DNA of 64,000 nucleotides from Shinella curvata (GTDB lineage: Bacteria > Pseudomonadota > Alphaproteobacteria > Rhizobiales > Rhizobiaceae): assembly GCF_022899935.1 (NCBI RefSeq), contig NZ_JALJCJ010000006.1, positions 372,001 through 436,000 of the forward strand. Direction: 5' to 3'. Both the position numbers and the translations under genes were made by a program. Under the pieces are notes generated by a model, which saw only the letters and a list, made by a program, of their open reading frames with translations, made no database searches and was not told where the DNA came from. Of the stretch, positions 17,801 to 26,456 are shown piece after piece; positions within the stretch are counted from its first letter, which is position 1, and each line of letters opens with the position of its first letter.

Positions 17801-19558
17801 TCAACCCCTTACCGGGAAGGGATGGACAGACCCGCCTTCCGTCTGCGCCGCCTGGAGATTGCGATATCGTCCATTCTTTCGGGCGATGAGCTCGGCATGA
17901 TTGCCGCTCTCGACGATGCGCCCGTCATCGACCACGAGAATGCGATCGGCATTGGCGATGGTGGCGAGCCGGTGGGCGATGACCAGCGTGGTACGGCCGG
18001 CCGATAGCTCGGCCAGCGACTGCTGGATCGCCCGCTCCGTCTCCGTGTCGAGCGCCGAGGTCGCCTCGTCGAGAATCAGGATCGGCGGGTTCTTCAGGAA
18101 GATGCGGGCGATGGCGAGACGCTGCTTCTGGCCGCCCGAGAGTTTCACGCCGCGCTCGCCGATGATGGTGTCGAGCCCGTCGGCTAGATTGGCGATCACA
18201 TCGTCGAGGCGGGCGCGTTTCGCCGCATCAAGAATTTCCGCCTCGGTGGCATCGAGCCGACCATAGGCGATGTTCTCGCGAATCGTGCCGGCAAAGAGAA
18301 AGACATCCTGCTGCACGATGCCGATATTGGAGCGCAACGACCGGAGCGTCATGTCTCTGACATCGACGCCATCGATGGCGATCGTGCCGGATGTAATCTC
18401 GTAGAACCGCGGCAAAAGCGAGCAGATCGTCGTCTTCCCGGCACCCGAGGGACCGACGAAGGCGATGGTCTCGCCAGCCTTGATCGAGACATCGAGCCCA
18501 TCGAACACCGCCTTGTCGGCGCTGTAGCCGAAGCCGACGCCGCGGTATTCGATATCGCCGTTGAGACGGCTCACCTCTTTTGCATCCGCCCCGTCACGGA
18601 TATCGGGCTCGGTGTCGAGGAACTGCGTATAGCGCGTAAAGCCGGCAATACCCTTCGGATAGGTCTCGATGATCGAATTGATCTTGTCGATCGGCCGGAA
18701 GAACACGTTGACGAGCAGCAGGAACCCGACGAAGCCACCGGCCGAAAGCTCGCCATGCACCACGAACCAGGCACCAGCCAGCATCACGACGACCTGCACG
18801 AAGCGCATGGAGAGGTAGGACAGCGAGGCGGATGCCGCCATCACCTTGTAGGCCTGCATCTTGGTCGTGAGATAGTTTTTGTTGCTCTCGGCAAACAGCT
18901 TGCGCTCGTGGTCCTCGTTGGCGAAGGCCTGCACGACCCGGATGCCGCCGACATTCTCCTCGATGCGGGCATTGAAATCGGCGACACGGCCATAGAGCGC
19001 GTGCCAGGTGGAGGTCATGCGGGCACCGTAATGCGTGGTGACCCAGGCCGTCAGCGGCACGATGACGGCGGTGATCAACGCCAGCGGCACATGCACCCAG
19101 AGCATCAGGATGAAAGCGCCGATCAGCGTCATGATGGCGATGAAGAGGTCTTCCGGTCCGTGATGGGCGACCTCTCCGATCTCCTCGAGATCCTTGGTCA
19201 GCCTTGCCACGAGATGGCCGGTTTTCTGGTTGTCGAAATAGCCGAAGGACAGCTTCTGCAAGTGATCGAAGGCCTTGCGACGCATCTCAGCCTCGATGCG
19301 CACGCCCAGCATGTGGCCCCAGTAGGTGACGATGACCTGCAGGCCGGCACTGAAAAGGTAGATCAGGAACAGCCCCGCGGCGGCAAGCGCGATCACGTCG
19401 AGCTGGCCGGTCGGCAGCAGGCGGTCGATGAACAGCGTCACAGCGACCGGAAAGGCGAGCTCCAGAAGCCCCGCCACGACGGCGGACGAGAAATCCAGTG
19501 CAAACAAGCCACGGTGCGGGCGGTAGTAGGACGCAAAACGCTTCAGGAGATCGGACAT
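17801..19558 (-). CDS. ABC transporter, fused permease-ATPase (MsbA/multidrug exporter type)
   Basis: The 585-residue half-transporter has an N-terminal six-helix exporter domain (starting FASYYRPHRGLFALDF) and a C-terminal nucleotide-binding domain with Walker A GPSGAGKTT, signature LSGGQKQRLAIARI and Walker B ILILDEATSALD. Such proteins work as homodimers in the inner membrane and export lipids or drugs. It is monocistronic by spacing: 169 bp upstream of nasT on the same strand with an unrelated role. The substrate is unknown. Confidence 0.92.
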   Translation of the reverse strand: MSDLLKRFASYYRPHRGLFALDFSSAVVAGLLELAFPVAVTLFIDRLLPTGQLDVIALAAAGLFLIYLFSAGLQVIVTYWGHMLGVRIEAEMRRKAFDHLQKLSFGYFDNQKTGHLVARLTKDLEEIGEVAHHGPEDLFIAIMTLIGAFILMLWVHVPLALITAVIVPLTAWVTTHYGARMTSTWHALYGRVADFNARIEENVGGIRVVQAFANEDHERKLFAESNKNYLTTKMQAYKVMAASASLSYLSMRFVQVVVMLAGAWFVVHGELSAGGFVGFLLLVNVFFRPIDKINSIIETYPKGIAGFTRYTQFLDTEPDIRDGADAKEVSRLNGDIEYRGVGFGYSADKAVFDGLDVSIKAGETIAFVGPSGAGKTTICSLLPRFYEITSGTIAIDGVDVRDMTLRSLRSNIGIVQQDVFLFAGTIRENIAYGRLDATEAEILDAAKRARLDDVIANLADGLDTIIGERGVKLSGGQKQRLAIARIFLKNPPILILDEATSALDTETERAIQQSLAELSAGRTTLVIAHRLATIANADRILVVDDGRIVESGNHAELIARKNGRYRNLQAAQTEGGSVHPFPVRG

Positions 19559-19970
19559 GAATTATGCTTTCAGTATCGGCGCTGCGACTATGACGATCAA
19601 CTAACCGGTCTCTTCCACATCCGCGACAAATTTTTGTTCGCGAAACGGCTTTCCTCCGTTCAGCCGCAGGACCTTATGCTTGCCATCGCACACAACATGA
19701 TGGTTTTCATCATATTAATCCCCCTGCCCACAATTGTCAGGACGTCCTCGATGACTGATGGCGCAAGGATCCGGTTCCGCGACAAGGCATAGTTCCGCCT
19801 CTGTCGGCCAAGGATGCCGCGTCCGATTTTGCCATCAATCAGCTTAAGGCAGACCTACGGCAAGCTCGTCAACCCTGATGGCATGCCCCCTCACACGAAT
19901 AAACGTGAAGTCTTGGAACGTCCGCAGGCTCATTGGAGTTTGGCTTACCCGAACCAAACGAGGATTTTCC
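19559..19970. other. 412-bp intergenic region between the ABC exporter and the stress protein
   Basis: No gene is seen in this region, which should hold the promoters of the two divergent neighbours. It contains an imperfect inverted repeat CGCGACAAA/TTGTTCGCG (19622-19642) and a perfect ATGATG-GTTTT-CATCAT repeat (19697-19713), either of which could be an operator for the exporter, plus the EcfG-type promoter listed separately. Confidence 0.5.
19915..19940 (+). promoter_or_regulatory. Candidate EcfG/RpoE2 general-stress promoter
   Basis: GGAAC at 19915-19919, 17 bases, then AGTT at 19937-19940, agrees with the rhizobial RpoE2 consensus GGAAC-N18-19-TT. It ends 30 bp before the start codon of the stress protein, a sensible distance. 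Confidence 0.55.
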
Positions 19971-20480
19971 ATGTCGAAACGCGAAGAACAGACGTCCGAA
20001 CTCGATCAATCCGAAGCGGCAGATCGTGTATGGGAACTCGCCAAGGACATCGACATCTGCATGTTTGTCACGTGGGATGGAGAGTATTCCCGAGCCAGAC
20101 CTCTTTCAGCGCGTGTCCATCGCGCCGAAAACGCCATCTACTTTCTCGTCAATGCAGAGGGCGCCAAGAACGCTCAGCTTGAGCGGTTTCCGAAAGTCAC
20201 AATGGCGTGGAGCGACAACAGTGGCTACAAGTACGTGACCGTATCCGGGCACGCAGCGGTCAGCAATGACCGCTCGAAGATCGAGCGGCTTTGGGAGAAG
20301 ACGGACGAGGCTTGGTGGGATACGCCTGAGGATCCGGAAATTCGACTGATCACCGTTGTTCCTGATGAGGCTGAACTATGGGATAGTCCGGGAAAAATTG
20401 TAGCGACAGTAAAAATGGTGATAGCGGCTGTAACTGGCGCAACACCCGACGTTGGCGACAACGTCAAGCTGGACCTCTAG
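19971..20480 (+). CDS. Pyridoxamine 5'-phosphate oxidase-fold general stress protein
   Basis: The 169-residue protein resembles the 'general stress protein 26' group of the PNPOx split-barrel family (ICMFVTWDGEYSRARPLSARV, then a strand with YVTVSGHAAVS). Members bind FMN or related flavins; the reaction is not established. The start ATG at 19971 has AGGA 8 bp upstream; the reading frame continues back to 19878 without a good ribosome site. The candidate EcfG promoter fits a role in the general stress response. Confidence 0.82.
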   Translation: MSKREEQTSELDQSEAADRVWELAKDIDICMFVTWDGEYSRARPLSARVHRAENAIYFLVNAEGAKNAQLERFPKVTMAWSDNSGYKYVTVSGHAAVSNDRSKIERLWEKTDEAWWDTPEDPEIRLITVVPDEAELWDSPGKIVATVKMVIAAVTGATPDVGDNVKLDL

Positions 20481-20834
20481 ATTGCACGGGTCAACGACCG
20501 CCACTCTTTCCCGCGATGCCTTAACCACGCAGGCAGGGCCCAATATAGTCGGGGCGTGGGTGTTATCGACTAGGACAATAAATCAGTCTTGAGAGTCACG
20601 AGTGTGGCTCGCACGCTGATCTAAACGTTCACCTTGATTGTAGGCAGGCGCCTTTTGGGATCCAGGAAGAGCGAGACGGATCCGATCAAGCCCTGCCGAC
20701 CGGATCCCTTTCTATCGAAAGATAGGCTGATACGTTTCTACATCCATTCCCCGTTGGCGCTTGTCATGCCTGCCGATCGGCGAAGGGAACATTCCCTGGA
20801 TTATCACGGTTGGTCGATGTGAAAGGAACTCACT
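20481..20834. other. 354-bp intergenic region without a recognised gene
   Basis: Nothing coding is convincing here. A short frame at 20634-20822 has a TTG start and no family resemblance. There is a small hairpin CTATC-GAAA-GATAG near 20713-20727 and, at the right end, the second EcfG-type promoter. Confidence 0.5.
20786..20811 (+). promoter_or_regulatory. Candidate EcfG/RpoE2 general-stress promoter
   Basis: GGAAC (20786-20790), 17 bases, GGTT (20808-20811). Spacing and elements match the upstream site at 19915-19940 and the rhizobial RpoE2 consensus. It ends 23 bp before the start codon of the small Pro-rich protein. Confidence 0.6.
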
Positions 20835-21017
20835 ATGACCGACGATCCGAAAGACCCGAAGAAACCTCAGGAGATCCCACCGGGAGAGACGCCGGACTCG
20901 CTTCCCGATATTCCCGAACGCCCGATTGAGGAACCTGGGCCGGATGTCGTTCCGGAGGAAGCGCCTGATGTCACGCCCGTCCCGGGGGAGGAAGTCCCCA
21001 CGAAGATGGGCGGGTAG
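20835..21017 (+). CDS. Small Pro- and acid-rich hypothetical protein
   Basis: The 60-residue product MTDDPKDPKKPQEIPPGE... is about one quarter proline and rich in Asp/Glu, with no hydrophobic core, signal or cysteine, so it is probably disordered. AAGGAA lies 7-12 bp before the ATG. No function is recognised; the stress-type promoter suggests a stress-induced small protein. Confidence 0.65.
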   Translation: MTDDPKDPKKPQEIPPGETPDSLPDIPERPIEEPGPDVVPEEAPDVTPVPGEEVPTKMGG

Positions 21018-21119
21018 GCCCGCGCGTTTTCGATCGGGTTCCCGCGAAACCCATGTTCGTGCTGGCGCTGGGATGGTGCGGCCTGTCTACAGACGCTGCA
21101 ATTTCGCTGCTGATCTCAA

Positions 21120-22616
21120 CTACCGCATCACGAACGGGTTTGGCACATCCTTGTTGAAGGCGAGCCAAACGCTCTTGGTTTCGAGGAAATCATAGATCGC
21201 GTCCTGGCCGCTTTCGCGGCCGATGCCGGAATTCTTGAAGCCGCCGAAGGGCATCATGTAGGAAACCGCACGGTAGGTGTTGGTCCAGACCGTACCCGCG
21301 CGCAACCGCTTGGCGGCGGTAAAGGCGCGGCCCATGTCGGAGGTCCAGACACCGGCGGCAAGGCCGTAGGGCGTGTCGTTGGCGATGTGGTAGGCTTCCT
21401 CGTCATCACTGAATTTGATGACCGACAGCACCGGGCCGAATACCTCTTCCTGTGCGATGCGCATTTCGTTGCGGACGCCGGAAAATACGGTCGGCTCGAT
21501 AAACCAGCCGTCCCCGCATTCCGGCCGGTCGGCCGGTTTGCCACCCATCGCCACGGTTGCTCCGTCGGATTTCGCCATGTCGATCATCGACAGCACCCGC
21601 TGGAACTGCGGCTGGGTCGTCACAGGGCCGACCTGGGTGCTCATCTCCATTGGGTCGCCCATCCTGGCCGTTCGGGCAAGATCCAGGAATTTCTCCAGAA
21701 ACTGGTCGTGAATCGTTTCGTGCACGAGAAGCCTGGAGCCGGCGATGCAGGTCTGGCCGGTTGCGGCAAAGATACCGGAGACCACGCCCTTGACGGCATT
21801 GTCGAGAACGGCATCGGCAAAGACGAGCTGGGCCGACTTGCCGCCAAGCTCCAGCGTCAGTCGCTTGAAGTTTCCGGTCGCCTGCTGTGCGATGCGGCGG
21901 CCGGAAACTTCGCCGCCGGTAAAGGCGATCTTGTCGATACCGTTATGCGTCGAGATCGCCTCGCCGACATCCTGGCCGAAACCGGTGATGACATTGACGA
22001 CACCCTTGGGGAAACCGGCCTCCTCGACCAGCCGCATCAGTTCCAGCGTCGAGGCGGAGGTGAATTCGGACGGCTTGATGACCATGGTGCAGCCGGCCGC
22101 CAGCGCTGGCGCCATTTTCCACGTCAGCAGCAGAAGCGGTGAATTCCACGGCGTGATCGCGGCGACCACACCCACCGGCTCGTGGCGGGTGTAGGTGAAC
22201 ATGTCCGGCTTGTCGATCGGGGGAACACCGCCCTCGATCTTGTCGGCCATGCCGGCGAAATAATAAAACCATTGCGGAATATAACCGACCTGACCGCGCA
22301 TCTCCGCAATCAGCTTGCCGTTGTCGCGCACCTCGGTCGTGGCGAGACGATCGGCATCGCGGGCAATGAGATCGCCAAGCCGCCGCAGCAGATGGCCGCG
22401 CTGGGTGGCGTTGAGTGTCGACCATTCGCCCGTATCGAAGGCGCGACGGGCAGCCGACACGGCGCGGTCGACATCGCGCGCATCGCATTTCGGCATCCGG
22501 GCCCAGACCTTCGCCGTGAACGGATCATGCGATTCGAACGTCTCGCCCGATTGCGCGGCGACCCATTCGCCATCGATGAAGCAGAGAAAATCGGTGATGC
22601 CTTCGGGTCTGGCCAT
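21120..22616 (-). CDS. Aldehyde dehydrogenase (NAD(P)+-dependent)
   Basis: The 498-residue enzyme has the ALDH nucleotide-binding region (ITPWNSPLLLLTWKMAPALA), the general-base motif LELGGKS (about residue 259) and the catalytic cysteine in GQTC (about residue 293). It oxidises an aldehyde to the acid. GGAG lies before the ATG at 22614-22616. It is the last gene of the sugar-importer operon, right behind the alcohol dehydrogenase, so the two could convert an imported alcohol through aldehyde to acid. The substrate is unknown. Confidence 0.94.
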   Translation of the reverse strand: MARPEGITDFLCFIDGEWVAAQSGETFESHDPFTAKVWARMPKCDARDVDRAVSAARRAFDTGEWSTLNATQRGHLLRRLGDLIARDADRLATTEVRDNGKLIAEMRGQVGYIPQWFYYFAGMADKIEGGVPPIDKPDMFTYTRHEPVGVVAAITPWNSPLLLLTWKMAPALAAGCTMVIKPSEFTSASTLELMRLVEEAGFPKGVVNVITGFGQDVGEAISTHNGIDKIAFTGGEVSGRRIAQQATGNFKRLTLELGGKSAQLVFADAVLDNAVKGVVSGIFAATGQTCIAGSRLLVHETIHDQFLEKFLDLARTARMGDPMEMSTQVGPVTTQPQFQRVLSMIDMAKSDGATVAMGGKPADRPECGDGWFIEPTVFSGVRNEMRIAQEEVFGPVLSVIKFSDDEEAYHIANDTPYGLAAGVWTSDMGRAFTAAKRLRAGTVWTNTYRAVSYMMPFGGFKNSGIGRESGQDAIYDFLETKSVWLAFNKDVPNPFVMR

Positions 22617-22680
22617 GTCGGTTACTCCATATGTCTAGCAACGGTTGCCGCGCCTCAAAAAGGACCGGCGCCAAAGAAAA

Positions 22681-23808
22681 TCAGTCAAATTCGACGATCT
22701 GGCGCACAGCCGAACCGTCGGCCAGCCGGTCAAAACCTTCATTGATGTCGTCGAGCCTCAGGCGGTGCGTCAAAAGTTTGTCGACCGGCAGCTTGCCGCG
22801 CTTGTAGAGACCAAGGAACCGCGGAATATCCCGCGAAGGAACGCCGGAACCGATATAGCTGCCCTTCAGCGTGCGCTCCTCGGCCACCAGCGTCACGGCC
22901 GGCAGGGACAGCATGGCCTTCGGATTGGGCAGGCCGGCGGTGATCGTGGTACCGCCACGACGGGTGATGGCGTAGCCGAATTCCAGTGCCTTGACCGAAC
23001 CGGCAAACTCCATCGCCGCCTCGACGCCACCGTTCGTGGCCTCCCTGACCTTGGCGACGACATCGGGATCATCGGCGTTGAAGGTGTGGGTCGCGCCCAA
23101 TGCCTTTGCGAACTCCAGCTTGGAATCGAGCCTGTCGACGGCGACGATCGTTTCGGCGCCCGCGGCGGCGGCACCGATAAGGGCTGCGAGCCCGACGCCG
23201 CCGAGCCCGATGACTGCCGTCGATCCGCCGGGCTTGACATCGCCAGTGTTGAAAACGGCGCCCGCCCCGGTCAGCACCGCACAACCGATCAGGCCCGCGA
23301 TATCGAGCGGCACGTCACAATCGACCTTGACCAATGAGCGGCGCGAAACTGTCGCATATTCGGCAAAGGAGGAGACGCCCACATGATGATGGACCTTCTT
23401 TCCTTTCCAGTGCAGCCGGTTGGTGCCACCCAGCAATTCGCCATGGCCGTTCGAAACGGCACCGGGCTCGCACAGCGCGGGACGACCTTCCGAGCAGGGC
23501 GCGCAATGGCCGCAGCTCGGGACGAAAACGAAGACCACATGATCGCCGGGCGAGAGATCATCGACATAAGGGCCGACCTCCTCGACGACGCCGGAGGCTT
23601 CATGACCCAGAACCATCGGCACGGGGCGTGGTCGGTTGCCGTCGATGACCGAGAGGTCGGAATGGCAGAGCCCGGCAACCGCGATCTTCACCAGAACCTC
23701 GCCCGGTCCCGGACCTTCCAGCTCGACCTCCCGCACCTTGAGCGGCTGGCTCTTTGCATAGGGACGTTCGAGGCCGATTTCCTCGAGAACGGCTGCCCTG
23801 ATCTTCAT
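22681..23808 (-). CDS. Zinc-dependent alcohol dehydrogenase
   Basis: The 375-residue medium-chain dehydrogenase has catalytic-zinc ligands in CHSDLSVIDGN and GHEASG, structural-zinc cysteines in CGHCAPCSEGRPALC and a Rossmann motif around VIGLGGVGLAALIGA. It resembles the class III-like/NDMA-type group by overall layout. The start at the ATG at 23806-23808 follows AGGAATGG. It lies between the ABC ATPase gene and the aldehyde dehydrogenase gene with spacers under 70 bp. Confidence 0.93.
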   Translation of the reverse strand: MKIRAAVLEEIGLERPYAKSQPLKVREVELEGPGPGEVLVKIAVAGLCHSDLSVIDGNRPRPVPMVLGHEASGVVEEVGPYVDDLSPGDHVVFVFVPSCGHCAPCSEGRPALCEPGAVSNGHGELLGGTNRLHWKGKKVHHHVGVSSFAEYATVSRRSLVKVDCDVPLDIAGLIGCAVLTGAGAVFNTGDVKPGGSTAVIGLGGVGLAALIGAAAAGAETIVAVDRLDSKLEFAKALGATHTFNADDPDVVAKVREATNGGVEAAMEFAGSVKALEFGYAITRRGGTTITAGLPNPKAMLSLPAVTLVAEERTLKGSYIGSGVPSRDIPRFLGLYKRGKLPVDKLLTHRLRLDDINEGFDRLADGSAVRQIVEFD

Positions 23809-23860
23809 TGTACCATTCCTCATTCCACCGGGCAGGCCGGCATTTCAACGCTCGGAAGGC

Positions 23861-25357
23861 TCAGTGAACCGCCGCGTACATGATCTTTTCCTCGGTCGCC
23901 TCTTCCGTCGAGAATTCCTCGACCACCCGCCCTTGGCGCGAAACGAGGATACGATCGGCCAGATTGAGGATCTCGGGCAAGTAGGAAGAAATCACCACGA
24001 CCGCGAGACCGGCATCGGCAAGCTCGTTGATGACCTGGTGCAGTTCGGCGATGGCCCCGACATCGACGCCGCGCGTCGGCTCGTCGAAGATTACCAGCTT
24101 GGGCTTCTGTATCAGCGCCTTGGCGATCACCACCTTCTGCTGGTTGCCGCCGGAAAGCTCGATCACGCGGGCATTGCCATCGATCGCCTTGACGTTGAGC
24201 CGCCTGGTCCAGTCCCTGGCAAGATCCATCATCTCGGAATGCGACACCACGACGCCCCGGTTGAGATCGGCGGACAGCAGGTTCAGGTAGATGTTTTCGG
24301 CAATCGACTTGGTCTCGAAGAAGCCCTCGATCTTGCGATCCTCGGTGACGTAGACGATGCCATCCTTCACGGCCGGCCGCGGCACCCGGTAACGCACGGA
24401 TTTGCCTTCCAGCCGAACCTCGCCGCCATGGAAGAAATCACGCTTCACCACGCCCGAGATGATTTTAGCCGTCTCAGTACGGCCCGAGCCGATCAGCCCG
24501 AAAATACCGGTAATCTGCCCGGCATAAACGGAAAACGAGGTGTTGCGCACCATTTTGCCCATCGAAAGGTTCTGCACCGACAGGACCTTGTGGCCGTATG
24601 GGCGAGCCTTGCGCGTCTTGTCGCGGCTATAGAGCTCGGCGGAGAGCGACCGGCCGACCATCGAGGCGATGATCTTGTCGCGATCGAAATTTCTGGCATC
24701 GTCGGTGATCACATGCTGGCCATCCCGCAGGATGGTGATGCGGTCCGAGATCGCCAGCGCCTCTTCGAGCGCGTGGCTGATGAAGATGATCGATACACCC
24801 TCACGCTTCAGCCGGTTCACCAGCGAGAAGAAATGGTGCTTCTCCTCCGGCGTCAATGTCGCGGTCGGCTCATCGAAGATGATGACCTTGGCCTTGTGAT
24901 GCACGGCGCGGGCGATCTCGACCATCTGCTTTTGCGCCGCGCCCAGCTGCGAGACGTAGAGTGTCGGATCGACACCGAAATTCAGCGATTGCAGGAATTG
25001 CTGGGCAGCGATGTAGATACCCCGCAACCGGTTCAGGAACTTCTCGTTTCCGAGGTAGATGTTCTGGGCCACGGTCAGGGAGGGCACCAGGCTGGTTTCC
25101 TGAAACACCATGGCGATGCCCTTGCCGAGCGCATCCGCCGGGCGACCGAACGTCATCGGCTCACCGTTGAAGACCACCTCGCCCTGCGTCGGCTCATAGA
25201 CGCCGGCCATGATCTTGGTCAGGGTGGATTTGCCGGCGCCGTTTTCCCCGAGCAGTGAATGCACTTCGCCCGGATACAGGGTGAAATTGACATTCCTCAA
25301 GGCGGCGACCCCGTGAAACTCCTTGGTGACGTTCTTCAGTTCGAGAATGGGGTTCAT
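23861..25357 (-). CDS. Sugar ABC transporter ATP-binding protein (RbsA/XylG-like, tandem NBD)
   Basis: The 498-residue protein has two nucleotide-binding domains. The first has Walker A GENGAGKST and Walker B VIIFDEPTATL; the second is degenerate at Walker A (GLIGSGRTE) but has LSGGNQQKVVIAKAL and LVIFDEPTRGVD, as usual for RbsA/MglA proteins. It starts at the ATG at 25355-25357, one base past the stop of the propeller gene. With the two RbsC-type permeases and the RbsB-like binding protein it completes a CUT2-class importer for a monosaccharide or polyol. Confidence 0.94.
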   Translation of the reverse strand: MNPILELKNVTKEFHGVAALRNVNFTLYPGEVHSLLGENGAGKSTLTKIMAGVYEPTQGEVVFNGEPMTFGRPADALGKGIAMVFQETSLVPSLTVAQNIYLGNEKFLNRLRGIYIAAQQFLQSLNFGVDPTLYVSQLGAAQKQMVEIARAVHHKAKVIIFDEPTATLTPEEKHHFFSLVNRLKREGVSIIFISHALEEALAISDRITILRDGQHVITDDARNFDRDKIIASMVGRSLSAELYSRDKTRKARPYGHKVLSVQNLSMGKMVRNTSFSVYAGQITGIFGLIGSGRTETAKIISGVVKRDFFHGGEVRLEGKSVRYRVPRPAVKDGIVYVTEDRKIEGFFETKSIAENIYLNLLSADLNRGVVVSHSEMMDLARDWTRRLNVKAIDGNARVIELSGGNQQKVVIAKALIQKPKLVIFDEPTRGVDVGAIAELHQVINELADAGLAVVVISSYLPEILNLADRILVSRQGRVVEEFSTEEATEEKIMYAAVH

Positions 25358-25358
25358 C

Positions 25359-26456
25359 TCACTTGCCCTCCGCCGGCAGCGCGACGGCCACCAACTCATC
25401 GCCGCCCTTGGCTGTCGCCCAGAGCTTTCCTCCCGCTTCAAGCGCCGAGGTGATGCCATGGCGACGGCCACCGGCGCGGCTGTGGAAACTGCGCAAGGGC
25501 ACGAAATCGGCACTCAATTCCACAACGAGACCGTAGGAGCGCGTCGGCGCCCAGGGCTTTAAGATGCCCATCTGCTTGAGTGCTCCACCCTGCATCGGTT
25601 CCCGGAACGAATAGCCGCTGCGCAGCGCCGGGGCGATCCAGAACTCCTTTTCGACCTCCGCCATCATCGCCCGACGATAGGCCGGTTCCCGAAGTACGAA
25701 TTCGATCAGTTGGCTGCGGGGCGCAAAGATCGAGAGCCAATAGCCGCCCCGTGCAGAGCGGCTGATGCGCGCGGGATAGCCCGGCAGATCCTCGATCACC
25801 TGACCCGCAATCCGCCCCGTCGGCGTTAGCTGCACCAGACGCTTCTGCCAGGCTTCGCTGACAATGATATTGCCGTCCGGCGCAAAAGCGATGCCATTCG
25901 GGTAGGCGAGCCTTTCGGCGAACCTGTCGACCCTTCCTGTGGCGGGATCGAGCCGCCAGATCGACCCCGTCTGGCCGCCATCCAGCAGGTCGCGCTGCCA
26001 CTCATCGAGAGCGTTTTTCGAGGAACCGATGGCGACGAACAGCGTGCCGTCATGGGCGAAATCCATGGCGGTAATGCCGGTCCAGTCGTGATTGCCCGCG
26101 GAGAGTCCCGCAGCGTCCCGCCCTGCGGTATCGGTAAAGACGATGGTTCTTCCCGTCGCCGCCGCCAGAATACCGGCTGACGAAACGGCAAGCGCGGAGA
26201 CCGGCGCGCCCAGTGTGCGAAACGCCATTCCCGGCCCGCCGCACGGCGGCTGACGATGGAGATCGGCGCCGCTGGAGTAGACAAGCCCCTCTCCGGTTGC
26301 GACGAGATTGTCCGCTGCCGGGACACGAAGGCCGAAGGCGGCATCTTCCAGCAGGCTGTTGGGCTTCAGCGCGCCATCGAGCGGCGGCACCGTAACCGCC
26401 GCCTCGCCGCGACCAAGAAACCGATCGACGAAATTACGCAGCGCGTTCGCCATCAC
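25359..26456 (-). CDS. Stand-alone SMP-30/strictosidine-synthase-like beta-propeller protein
   Basis: The 365-residue protein has no clear signal peptide and shows repeated propeller-blade phrases (LDGGQTGSIWRLDPATGRVDRF, LAYPNGIAFAPDGNIIVSEAW, LPGYPARISRSARGGYWLSI) typical of the gluconolactonase/strictosidine synthase superfamily, which includes sugar lactonases. It begins inside the 3' end of the permease-propeller fusion gene, overlapping it by 23 bp, and is similar to the C-terminal half of that protein, so the pair probably arose by duplication. A lactonase role on the imported compound is plausible but unproven. Confidence 0.85.
   Translation of the reverse strand: MMANALRNFVDRFLGRGEAAVTVPPLDGALKPNSLLEDAAFGLRVPAADNLVATGEGLVYSSGADLHRQPPCGGPGMAFRTLGAPVSALAVSSAGILAAATGRTIVFTDTAGRDAAGLSAGNHDWTGITAMDFAHDGTLFVAIGSSKNALDEWQRDLLDGGQTGSIWRLDPATGRVDRFAERLAYPNGIAFAPDGNIIVSEAWQKRLVQLTPTGRIAGQVIEDLPGYPARISRSARGGYWLSIFAPRSQLIEFVLREPAYRRAMMAEVEKEFWIAPALRSGYSFREPMQGGALKQMGILKPWAPTRSYGLVVELSADFVPLRSFHSRAGGRRHGITSALEAGGKLWATAKGGDELVAVALPAEGK

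Noticed and set aside
20634-20822. 62-residue plus-strand frame before the Pro-rich gene
   Set aside because: It begins with TTG, lacks a ribosome site and runs over the candidate EcfG promoter.
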